A program made the translations under genes and the position numbers. A DNA stretch of 64,000 bases from positions 80,647,395-80,711,394 of the forward strand of contig CM077676.1 in assembly GCA_039707655.1 (NCBI GenBank), given 5' to 3'. Source of the stretch: Elymus sibiricus. Taxonomy: Eukaryota; Streptophyta; Magnoliopsida; Poales; Poaceae. Shown here one piece after another: positions 24,688 to 35,695 of this stretch. A model generated the notes under the pieces. The model searched no databases. It had not been told where the DNA came from and worked only from the letters and a program-made list of their open reading frames with translations. How positions within the stretch are numbered: the first letter of the stretch is position 1; the number at the start of each line of letters is the position of its first letter.

Positions 24688-25487
24688 GATACGTCTCCAT
24701 TGTATCTATAATTTATGAAGTATTCATGCCATGTTTATTATAGTTTTTTATGATTTTGGTGCACTTTTATACGACTTTTATATGATTTTTATGGACTAAC
24801 ATATTGACCTAGTGCCCAGTGCTAGTTGTTGTTTTCTGCTTGTTTTTGGTTTTCCAGAAAATCCATATCAAATGAAGTCCAAATGCAGCGAAACTTTTTT
24901 GACGATTTTTTCTGAAAGGAAACAGACCCAGGAAGCTTTGGGGGAGCAGCAGAAGGGCCACATGGGCCCCACAAGCCACCTGGGCGCGCCAACCCCCTAG
25001 GCGCGCCCTGGTGCCTCGTGGGCCCCCTGTGGCACCTTCTTTATCGCACGTTGAGGGATTGTTATATAATCCAATTATGTTAGCATTGTTGTGACATTGC
25101 ACTAGTGAAAGTATGAACCCTAGGCCTTGTTTCTAAGCATTGAAATACCATTTGTGCTCAGTTTTATCACTTGCTACCATGCTGTTTTTTTATTTTAAGA
25201 TTACAAAAACCTATATCTACTATCCATACTGCACTTGTATCACCATCTCTTCGTCGAACAAGTGCACCTATACAATTTACCATTGTATTGGGTGTGTTGG
25301 GGACACAAGAGATTTCTTGTATTTGATTACAGGGTTGTTTGAGAGAGGCCATCTTCATCCTATGCCTCCCACGGATTGATAAACCTTAGGTCATCCACTT
25401 GAGGGAAAATTGTCGTTGTCCTACAAAAACTCTGCGCTTGGAGGCCCAACACGAGTCTACAAGAATAAAGTTGTGTAGTAGACATCA
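24688..25487 (+). repeat. 5' LTR of the non-autonomous element, internally deleted (800 bp)
   Basis: Matches the right LTR at both ends but lacks about 876 bp, corresponding to about 27384-28259. The join falls near CACCTTCTTTATCGC (25040-25055). Confidence 0.88.
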
Positions 25488-25497
25488 AGCTCTTTTC

Positions 25498-25515
25498 TGG
25501 CGCCGTTGTCGGGGA
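25498..25515 (+). other. Primer-binding site, tRNA-Asp type
   Basis: TGGCGCCGTTGTCGGGGA, 10 nt after the LTR terminus. Confidence 0.85.
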
Positions 25516-25612
25516 GGTGAGTGCTTGAAGGTATATCTTTAGATCTTGCAATTGAATCTTTTAGTTTCTTGTTTTATCACTAGTTTGTTTTATAAAAGAA
25601 AACTACAAAAAA

Positions 25613-26950
25613 ATGGAATTGAAGTTGCCTCATATTATTCATCTTTATAATGCCTTTCTTGAAAATGATGGAGCGGAAAATTGTGCTCAATTGATAGAAG
25701 AAGAATTCAATAAAATGTTTGGCATAAAATCTTTGAATGATGAGCATGATTGCAATGTTGTTAGTATGAATTCTATGAATGTCCAAAATACTAAAGATGA
25801 TTGCACGAGTCATGACAAAAATGTTTCTTATAAGCATGTCAATTCTTGTGGAGTGCATAAAGTTTGTGAAGACATGCCTTATAGGGATGATAGATTTTGT
25901 AAGAAGCATAAATATGATAGAACCAATTTTTTGCTCAAAGTGATAGATAAATTTGCTACGAAATTATGCTCTTTTTATCCCATTACTTGTGAACTTTGCA
26001 ATAAGGTTGGTCATCTTAATTTTCAATGCATACTTTTTCACGATCAAATCATGGCTAAATATTGCAATAACTTGACTACCCTTGAACTTTATAATGAGCT
26101 TATTCTATTTTTGGGGTGTGAAGAATTGACACCTAAAAATAGTTGGTTTGAAGTATTCAATCTCACGGATGACATTGAAACTAATCTAAAGAAAATCTAT
26201 ACGTTTTGTTTGGTAAATGGCAATGAGAATGCTTATATAGCCAACTATAGAAAAATGGGAAAACAAATAGAATATAAAAGAAATATTAATGGAAGGGTAA
26301 AGATCCCCCCTTTCCCTCCTATTTTCTCTCATGATGAAACAGGTAACGAGGAGGAGCTTCCTATCCAACCAATCTGTTTAATAAGAACCACGGAAGAATT
26401 AAATAAACCCACACATCATGTGGTAAAGAAAAAGAAAAGAAGGAAAAGTAGTGGTAAAAAGGTATCTCTCCCAAATAATGTTGCTCCTATTATTGTTGTG
26501 CCTCATGAGAATGAATCAAAAATACTTGTGGAAGATGATACACTTGATGATGATATTGCTTCTTTGTCTTATGGCATAATGTCTAAAGGAGCTATTGATG
26601 ATGATTTTATTATACCTATTACTTGTTGTGATAATTATGATTGAGAAGATAATGATACTTCTTATAATCTTGAGAATCTTTTTGGCACCAACTTAAAAAA
26701 TTATGATGATAATTATTATACTATTGGTGCTATTCATACTATTAATGATGAAAGTGATTATGCTTATGATATGCAAAACCACAAGCTTGGGGATGCTATG
26801 TTTGATGAGAAGAAATTTGCTTATGTGGAGAGTAATAAACAGTCTATGCTTGTGGATCATGAAAAGAATGCTTTACGTGATAGCTATATTGATGAATCCA
26901 TTCATGATGCTACTGAAAATTATTATGAGAGAGGAACATATGATTCATGA
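25613..26950 (+). pseudogene. 445-codon zinc-knuckle protein of the non-autonomous element (one stop)
   Basis: The ORF begins at MELKLPHIIHLYN and runs in one frame to the stop at 26948-26950. A TGA at 26642-26644 interrupts it after 343 residues, with clear coding character beyond (acidic, Asn/Asp/Tyr-rich). Visible features are one CCHC zinc knuckle (CELCNKVGHLNFQC, residues 126-139), a basic nuclear-signal-like cluster (KKKKRRKSSGKK, 272-283), and an Asp/Glu/Asn-rich C-terminal half. There is no Gag core, protease or polymerase motif. A role in packaging or nuclear entry of the RNA is only an inference from the zinc knuckle and basic cluster. I recognise it as a repeat-encoded protein, not a named family. 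Confidence 0.78.
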
Positions 26951-27033
26951 TGCTCTCTTTATGTTCCAATTCTTTATTTTTATGTGAGCATCGTTAAAAT
27001 CATCATTCCTAGCTACTGTAGTAATCATGTTTA

Positions 27034-28709
27034 TTATAGTCTCAAACGTATCTATAATTTATGAAGTATTCATGCCATGTTTATTATAGTTTTGTATGAT
27101 TCTGGTGCACTTTTATACGACTTTTATATGATTTTTATGGACTAACATATTGACCTAGTGCCCAGTGCCAGTTGCTGTTTTCTGCTTGTTTTTGGTTTTC
27201 CAGAAAATCCATATCAAATGAAGTCCAAATGCAGCGAAACTTTTTGACGATTTTTTCTGAAAGGAAACAGACCCAGGAAGCTTCGGGGGAGCAGCAGAAG
27301 ACCCACAGGGGCCCCACAAGCCACCTGGGCGTGCCACCCCCAAGGCGCGCCCTGGTGCCTCGTGGGGCCCCTGTGGAACCTCTTTGCGTGATTCCAACGC
27401 TGAAAAATCCTATATATTCAGAAACCCCCGAAAGTTAACCGAGATGAGCTTTTACACCGCCGCAAGCGTCTATACCAAGGAGATCCCATCTGGAGCCCTT
27501 TCCGGCACCCTGCCGGAGGGGGGAATCATCACTGGAGGTCATCTTCATCATCCCAGCCGTCTCCATGATGAGGAGGGAGTAGTTCACCCTCGAGACTAGG
27601 GGTATGTACTAGTAGCTATGTGTTTGATCTGTCTCTCTCATGTTCTTGATTTGGCACGATCTTGATGTATCGCGAGCTTTGTTAATATAGTTGGATCATA
27701 TGGTGTTTCTTCCCTCTCTATCCTTGTTGTGATGAATCGAATCTTTTCCCTTTGAGGTTTCGTTATTGTCGGTTCTAATATTTTAGATTTGAGAACACTT
27801 GATGTATGTCTTGCATATGAATACACGTCGTGACAATGGGGTATTATATTGATTCACTTGATATATGTTTTGGCACTCAACTCGCGGATTCCTGCGGTGA
27901 CATTGGGGTAATCTATGCATAGGGGTTGATGCACGTTTTCATTATCTTTTCTCCGATAGAAACTTTGGGGTGCTCCTTGAAGTTCTTTGTGTGGATTGAA
28001 TATTATGATTATGAAGTTGTTTGATGCATATCGTATAATCAACTCACGGATACTTGTGGTGACATCAGAGTATCTAGGTGACATTAGAGTTGGTTGAGGT
28101 GTATCATATGGTGTTATTTTAGTACGAACTCTAGGGCTGTTTGTGACACTTATAGGAATGGCTCAATAGATCGATCGGAAAGGATAACTTTGAGGTGGTT
28201 TCGTACCCTACAAACAATTTCTATCTTATGCTCTCCGCTAATAGGAACTTTGGAGTGATTCTTTATCGCACGTTGAGGGATTGTTATATGATCCAATTAT
28301 GTTAGCATTGTTGAGAGATTGCACTAGTGAAAGTATGAACCCTAGGCCTTGTTTCTAAGCATTGCAATACCGTTTGTGCTCCGTTTTATCACTTGCTACC
28401 TTGCTGTTTTTTTATTTTCAGATTACAAAAACCTATATCTACTATCCATACTACACTTGTATCACCATCTCTTCGCCGAACTAGTGCACCTATACAATTT
28501 ACCATTGTATTGGGTGTGTTGGGGACACAAGAGATTTCTTGTATTTGATTGCAGGGTTGTTTGAGAGAGACCATCTTCATCCTACACCTCCCATGGATTG
28601 ATAAACCTTAGGTCATCCACTTGAGGGAAAGTTGCCGCTGTCCTACAAAAACTATGCGCTTGGAGGCCCAACACGACTCTACAAGAAGAAAGTTGCGTAG
28701 TAGACATCA
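27034..28709 (+). repeat. 3' LTR of the non-autonomous element (~1,676 bp)
   Basis: The start is degenerate (TTATAGTCTC instead of TGATACGTCTC), so 27034 is approximate. The end GTAGACATCA abuts the ATATA duplication. No clean polypurine tract precedes it. It holds the complete LTR, including a T-rich middle that is missing from the left copy. Confidence 0.85.
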
Positions 28710-31700
28710 ATATATCTCATGAATTTAATTTCTCTGAGTTTAGTAGACAACTTCATGATAAAGAATTACCCAATAAAGATGAAATTATAGGTCTTGCTTC
28801 TATTGCTGTGCCTCCTACTGATCCTTTAGAACAATATTTGCTAGACCATGAAAATGATATGCATATGAATGAAAGAAATGAAATAGATGAGTTGTTCTTT
28901 AAGCAAGCACCTATCCTTAAACATAATTTGCCTTTTGAAACTTTGGGAGATCCTCTTCCACCGAAGAGTGATCATGTGTTTGAATTAAAGCAATTACCTG
29001 AAACACTTAAGTACGCTTACCTTGATGAAAAGAAGATATATCCTGTTATTATTTGTTCTAGCCTTTTAGAGCATGAAGAAAAGAGATGACATAAAACTCT
29101 GAAGAAGCACCGTGCCTCTATTGGATATACTCTTGATGATCTTAAGGGCATTAGTCCCACCTTATGTCAGCATAAAATTCATATGGAGCCAGATGCTAAA
29201 CCCGTTGTTGATCATCAAAGAAGGTTGAATCCTAAAATGAAGGATGTCGTAAGAACTGAAATATTAAAGCTTCTTGAGGCAGGTATAATTTATCCCATGG
29301 CTGATAGTAGATGGGTAATTCCTGTTCATGGTGTCCCTAAGAAAGAAGGTATTATCGTTGTTCCTAATGATAAAAATGAACTTATTCCACAAAGAATTGT
29401 AACTGGTTATAGGATGGTAATTGATTTTAGAAAATTAAATAAAGCTACTAGGAAATATCATTACCCCTTGACTTTTATTGATCAAATGTTAGAAATATTA
29501 TCTAAGAATACACACTTTTTCTTCCTAGATGGTTTTTCTGGTTTTTCTCAAATACCTGTTTCACCTGAAGATCAAGAGAAAACCACCTTTACTTGTCCTT
29601 TTGGAACCTATGCTTATCGTCATATGCCTTTTGGTTTATGTAATGCACCTGCTACCTTTCAAAGATGTATGACTGCTATATTCTCTGACTTTTGTGAAAA
29701 GATTGTTAATATTTTCATGGATGATTTCTCCGTTTACGGAACTTCTTTTGATGATTGCTTGAGCAACCTTGATCGAGTTTTGCAGAGATGTGAAGAAACT
29801 AATCTTGTCTTGAACTGGGGGAAGTGCCACTTTATGGTGAATGAAGGTATAGTCCTTGGGCATAAAATTTCTGAAAGAGGTATTGAAGTTGATAAAGCTA
29901 AAGTTGATGCTATTGAGAAAATGTCATGTCCTAAAGATATCCAAGGTATAAGAAGTTTCCTCGGTCATGCTGGTTTCTATAGAAGGTTTATAAAATACTT
30001 CTCTAAAATTTCTAGGCCTCTTACTAATCTTTTGCAAAAAGATGTTCCATTTGTTTCTGATGATGATTGTGTAGAAGCCTTTGAAATACTTAAGAAAGCC
30101 TTAATTTCTGCACCTATTGTTCAACCACCTGATTGGAACCTACCCTTTGAAATTATGTGTGATGCTAGTGATTTTGCTGTTGGTGTTGTTCTAGGACAAA
30201 GAGTTGATAAGAAATTGAATGTTATTCATTATGCCAGTAAAACTCTAGACAGTGCTCAAAGGAATTATGCTACTACTGAGAAAGAATTTTTAGCAGTTGT
30301 GTTTGCATGTGATAAATTCAGCTCTTATATTGTTGATTCCAAAGTTACTATTCACACTGATCATGCTTCTATTAAATATCTTATGGAAAAGAAAGATGCT
30401 AAACCTAGACTTATTAGGTGGGTCCTTTTGCTATAAGAATTTGATTTGCATATTATTGATAGAAAGAGAGCTGAGAATCCCGTAGCAGATAATTTGTCTA
30501 GAATGGAAAATGTTCTTGATGACCCACTTCCTATTAATGATGATTTCCTTGATGAACAATTAGCTGTGATAAATGCTTCTCGTAACACTCCTTGGTATGC
30601 AGACTATGCTAATTACATTGTTGCTAAATATATACCACCTAGCTTCACATACCAACAAAAGAAAAAGTTCTTCTTTGATTTAAGGCAATACTTTTGGGAT
30701 GACCCACATTTATATAAGGAAGGAGTAGATGGTATTATTAGACGTTGTGTACCTGAGCATAAACAGGAACAAATCCTACGGAAGTGTCACTCCGAGGCAT
30801 ATGGAGGACACCATGCGGGAGATAGAACTGCACACAAGGTATTACAATCTGGATTTTATTGGCCTACTCTCTTCAAAGATGCACGTAAGTTTGTCCTTTC
30901 TTGTGATGAATGTCAAAGAATTGGTAATGTTGGTAGACGTCAGGAAATGCCTATGAATTATTCACTTGTTATTGAACCATTTGATGTTTGGGGTTTTGAT
31001 TATATGGGAACTTTTCCTAAATCCAATGGGTATACTCATATTTTAGTTGTTGTTGATTACGTTACTAAGTGGGTAGAAGCTATTCCAATAGGTAGTGCTG
31101 ATCATAACACTTCTATTAAAATGCTTAAAGAAGTTATATTTCCGAGGTTTGGAGTCCCTAGATACTTGATGACTGATGGTGGCTCACATTTTATTCATGT
31201 TGTTTCCATAAATTGCTCGCTAAATATGATGTTAATCATAGAATTGCATCTCCTTATCATCCTCAGTCTAGTGGTCAAGTTGAATTGAGTAATAGAGAAA
31301 TAAAATTAATTTTGCAAAACACCGTGAATAGATCTAGAAAGAATTAGTCTATGAAACTTGATGATGCATTATGGGCTTACAGAACTGCTTATAAAAATCC
31401 TATGGGTATGTCTCCCTATAAAATGGTCTATGGAAAAGCTTGTCATTTACCTCTTGAGTTAGAACATAAAGCATATTGGCCAATTAAAGAACTTAACTAT
31501 GATTTTAAACTTGCCGGTGAAAAGAGGTTATTTGATATTAGCTCTCTAGATGAATGGAGAACACAAGCTTATGAAAATGCTAAGTTATTTAAAGAAAAGG
31601 TCAAAAGATGGCATGATAAAAGAATCCAAAAAGGGGAATTTAAAGTGGGTGAGAAAGTTCTATTGTACAACTCTCGTTTCAGATTTTTTGCAGGAAAACT

Positions 31701-31920
31701 TCTCTCCAAATGGGAAGGACCCTATATCATCGAAGAAGTTTACCGCTCTGGAGCTATCAAAATCAACAACTCCGAAGGCACTAACCCGAGAGTGGTGAAT
31801 GGACAAAGAATTAAGCATTATATCTCAGGTACTCCTATTAATGTTGAAACTAATATTATTCAGACAATGACACCAGAGGAACACATCAAAGAGTCCTTCC
31901 GGAATGCTCCAGAACCCTGA
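28710..31920 (+). pseudogene. Reverse transcriptase-RNase H-integrase of the Athila-type element (broken)
   Basis: Continues the protease frame interrupted at 24687. Motifs: reverse transcriptase with FMDDFSVYG, RNase H with CDASDFAVG and TIHTDHAS, integrase with a zinc-binding CDECQRIG, a TDGGSHF motif and HPQSSGQV. The stops are at 29087, 30434 and 31345. A single-base loss in a T run near 31195-31205 shifts the frame, and the last part (31351-31920) reads in the shifted frame. No chromodomain follows, as expected for Athila. Stop at 31918-31920. Confidence 0.93.
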
Positions 31921-32255
31921 AAAGGGGTAGGTATGTGATACGGTAAGTAAACCGACTCCAAAAATTCCATAAAAATTATTTCTGTCCGTTTTGGAATATT
32001 AGAAAAATTATAAAAATAAGAAAAAACCGAGGGGACCCACGGGTTGCCCACAAGGCAACAGGGCGCGACCCCCCTGGGGCGCGCCGTGATGCCTTGTGGG
32101 CCCCTCGTGTGCCCTCCCGACTCCGTTTTCCTCTCGTATGCTTGTTTTGCAAGATAAAAATTCTTTATATATACTCACGAGTGTTTTGACCACCGCATTG
32201 CAAGTTTTCCCTCTGTTCTTGTTTCGGGCTGTTTTTCTGACAGATCTAGATCATC
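31921..32255 (+). promoter_or_regulatory. Spacer between pol and the third ORF with an LTR-like hairpin and TATA box
   Basis: CCCACAAGGCA (32047-32057) pairs exactly with TGCCTTGTGGG (32090-32100), enclosing GGGCGCG and GGCGCGCC. The same structure stands in the LTR at 34608-34661, 34 bp before its TATA box. Here TATATATA follows at 32166-32173, about 83 bp before the ATG of the next ORF. This suggests a separate internal promoter, possibly copied from an LTR. Confidence 0.5.
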
Positions 32256-32768
32256 ATGGCGTCTCTAAGCTCATCCAAGGACAAGTTTTACGAGAAGGTC
32301 ATCAACCCGTACCTGCCAGAGGTGATGAAGCACCCTCAGGCCATCGAGATGCGTGAGGGTGTGCTCCACATCTAGGACATGCAAGGACCTAAGAAGACCG
32401 GAAGCGAGAAGGCCAGGCTGGAAGTAGTGGAATAGGAGATCTTCAAGTGCCAAGGGATGGTGGAGCGCGGACTTAGTGCTAACCACTCCAGGATCACGGA
32501 GTTCATTCGTGAGCACAAGGTGGACGGCAAGAATATTGGGGACATCATCTTCAAGCTCAATGACCGGATTGATTATCTTCAAGCCCAAATCTATGATCTA
32601 CAAAATCAAAATTTTGAGTATGAGGTCAAGTTCAAAGGTATGAGTTTAGCTGCAAATTTCAGGACTCCGGAAACACGTTCGTCCTTTTATGATGGAGAAC
32701 CTATGCCTTGGAAGACGGAGGACAAGCCTATCACTTCATCACCACCATCACCGAAGAAGGAGACTTGA
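32256..32768 (+). pseudogene. Post-pol ORF of the Athila-type element (170 codons, two stops)
   Basis: Starts at ATG 32256 (MASLSSSKDKFYEK) and ends at 32766-32768. In-frame TAG codons stand at 32373 and 32433, and the part from 32457 is open. The middle (about residues 100-130, IIFKLNDRIDYLQAQI and on) has heptad-like hydrophobic spacing suggesting a coiled coil, and the C-terminus is Pro/Ser/Lys-rich. Its place after pol matches the 'env-like' position of Athila elements, but I see no signal peptide or membrane segment, so an envelope role is not supported. Function unknown. Confidence 0.72.
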
Positions 32769-34315
32769 GTACATGGGTATGAGCACCACCCTTGGCTTGT
32801 GCCAAGCTTGGGGGAGGTGCCCCGGTATCGTATCACCATCACTTTTATCATTATTATCTATCTTAGTTCGATCCTTAGTTATTTCATGATTTAGAAGAAT
32901 AAAGTTTTAGTATGATCTAGTTTCGAGTGCTTGCTTTGTGGTCTATCTATCCATGTAATCGTGTGTGGAAGTTATATAATATAGAGTAGTTTGAGTTGAG
33001 CGTTTTTCTTTTGTTGATCCAATCTTGGAAATAAAATAAAGAGAATAAAAAGCAAGACCATATGCTAATCCCATGGTGAGTGATGACTTCACATAAAAGA
33101 AGTATAATTGATAAAACTTGTTGGAAGTTGACAAACATAGTATTGGTCATTGTTGCAATTCATGAAAAAGTAATAAAGGAAGAGAGGTCTCACATATAAA
33201 TACACTATCTTGGACATCTTTTATGATTGTGAGCCCCCATTAAATATTCTATGTCAATTAGTCGACGTTGGACAAGGAAGACAATGTAATGAGTTCTGTT
33301 TGCTTATATTCACATAGAAGTTATATTGTTTTGGATCCTCTAACATGTGGTGCTTGCCCCCTATCTTTTGCTAGCCAAAAATTTCATACTAAGTAGAGAT
33401 ACTACTTGTGCATCCAAAAATCCTTAAACCTAGTTTCATGTCATGAGAGTCCACTATATCTACCTATGGATTGAATAATATCCTTCAAGTATGTTGCCAT
33501 CGGTGCAAAGCAATAAAAATTGCTCCTAAATATGTATGATCTTTTATTGTAAGGGAAAATAAGCTTTGTACGATCTTGTGATGGTGAAGAAATAAAAGCA
33601 ACAGATTGCATAATAAAGGTCGCTATCACAAGGGGCAATATAAAGTGACGTTCCTTTACATTAAGAGTTTGCACATCCAAAAACAAAAAGCGCATGACAA
33701 CCTCTGCTTCCCTCTGTGAAGGGCCTATCTTTTACTTTATGTATTTACTTTCATGAAAGAGTCAATAGTATTCTCCTCTATTCCGTTTTTATTTTCTCTC
33801 TTGGCAAGCATCATGTGGTGGGGATTGATCCAGGCATATATATCCAGTTGGATGTAGGTGATCATGAGTTATTATTGTTGACATTACCCTTGAGGTAAAT
33901 ACGTTGGGAGGCCAAATTATAAGCCCCTATCTTTCTATGTGTCTGACTGAAACTTTTGCTCCAGAAGTATGCCGTGAGTGTCAGAAATCATAGAAGACTA
34001 AATGATAGTTGAGTATGTGAACTTGCTAAACAAAGCTCTTACATAGACTCTTTCTGATAATATGATGAATTGCAATTGCTTCAGTGACTGAGATCATAGT
34101 TTGTTAGTTTTCAATTTGGTTTATGGTTCATACTTTAACTTGTGATTGAATTGTCACTTTTTCATGAGAAGTTCTATGATGATATATTTCTATTATAATA
34201 AAGATCATGATGCCTTCATGTCCGTATTTAATTTTTATCGACACCTCTCTCTCTCTCTCTAAACATGTGGTCATGATTATCGATTTTGGCTTTTGCTTGA
34301 GGACAAGCGAGGTCT
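32769..34315 (+). other. 3' untranslated region of the Athila-type element
   Basis: About 1.5 kb without a plausible gene. A second polypurine-tract-like AAGCTTGGGGGAG lies at 32804-32816. The region around 33640-33730 is homologous, in reverse, to about 43340-43420. Confidence 0.85.
34245..34260 (+). repeat. (CT)8 microsatellite
   Basis: Eight uninterrupted CT units in the 3' untranslated region. Confidence 0.95.
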
Positions 34316-34329
34316 AAGCTTGGGGGAGT
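34316..34329 (+). other. Polypurine tract of the Athila-type element
   Basis: AAGCTTGGGGGAGT immediately before the LTR start TGATACGTCC. Confidence 0.9.
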
Positions 34330-34694
34330 TGATACGTCCAATTTACATCATTATTTTCTACTGTTATTTATAATGTATTTGATCATTATTTCACTTCATG
34401 ATGCAACTCTTATGCCTTTTCTCTCTTAATTTGCAAGATTTATATGAAGAGGGAGAATATCGGCAGCTGGAATTCTGGACCTGAAATAGCTACATCAGAG
34501 ATACCTATCCTACAGAGCTCCAATTGACTTGAAATTTCACGGAGATTTTTTATTGAATATATAAAAAATACTGGAGAAAAGAGATACTGGAAGGGACCCA
34601 CCAGTTACCCACAAGGCAACAGGGCGCGGCCCCCCCTGGGCGCGCCCTGATGCCTTGTGGGGCCCCTGGCTGGCCTCTGGCCCACTCCTTCTAC

Positions 34695-34702
34695 TATATA
34701 AG
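34695..34702 (+). promoter_or_regulatory. TATA box of the Athila 3' LTR
   Basis: TATATAAG 34 bp after the GC hairpin; same place in the left LTR. Confidence 0.6.
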
Positions 34703-35695
34703 GTCTTTTGCCCTAAAAAATTAGAGAGAAGTCTTTCGGGATGAAGCGCCGCCATCTTGAGGCGGAACCTGGGCAGGAGCTATTTTGCTCTCCGGCGGAG
34801 CGATTCCGCCGGGGATACTTCCCTCCGGGAGGGGGAAATCGAAGCCATCGACATCACCAACGATCCTCTCATCGTGGGAGGACCAATCTTCATCAACATC
34901 TTCACCAGCACCATCTCATCTCAAACCCTAGTTCATCTCTTGTATTCAATCTTTGTCTCAAAACCTCAGATTGGTACCTGTGGGTTGCTAGTAGTGTTGA
35001 TTACATCTTGTAGTTGATGCTAGTTGGTTTATTTGGTGGAAGATTATATGTTTAGATCCTTAATGCTATTCAGTACCCCTCTGATCTTGAACATGAATAT
35101 GATTTGTTAGTAGTTACTTCTGTTCTAGAGGACATGGGAGAAGTCTTGTCATAAGTAATCATGTGAATTTGGTATTCGTTCGATATTTTGATGATATGTA
35201 TGTTGTTGCTTCCTTTAGTGGTGTCGTGTGAACGTCGACTACATGACACTTCACCATCTTTGGGCCTAAGGGAAGGCATTGTGGAGTAGTAATTAGATGA
35301 TGGGTTTCTAGAGTAACAGAAGCTTAAACCCTAGCTTATGCGCTATTCCGTAAGGGGCTGATTTGGATCCATATGTTTCATGCTATGGTTAGAGTTATCT
35401 TAATTCTTCTTTCGTAGTTGCGGATGCTTGCGAGAGGGGGTAATCATAAGTGGGAGGCTTGTTCAAGTAAGAACAGCACCCAAGCACCGGTCCACCCACA
35501 TATCAAATTATCAAAGTAGCGAACGCGAATCAAACAAACATGATGAAAGTGACTAGATGAAATTCCCATTTGTCCTCGAGAACGCTTTGCTTATTATACG
35601 AGTTCATTCTGGCTTGTCCTTTGCTATAAAATGGATTGGGCCACCTTGCTGCACCTTTGTTACCGTTATTACTTGTTACGAATTGCCTTACTATC

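Larger units (their letters stand above)
24688..28709 (+). mobile_element. Non-autonomous LTR retrotransposon nested in the Athila-type element
   Basis: Flanked by ATATA at 24683-24687 and 28710-28714, with TGATACGTCTCC at the left end and GTAGACATCA at the right. It has two LTRs of unequal length, a tRNA-Asp-type primer site and one ORF without protease, reverse transcriptase or integrase, so it depends on another element. Its LTR family also forms the hairpin at 42336-42841. Confidence 0.92.

Noticed and set aside
32256..32768. Post-pol ORF as a retroviral envelope gene
   Set aside because: No signal peptide, transmembrane helix or cleavage site; a coiled-coil-like middle only.
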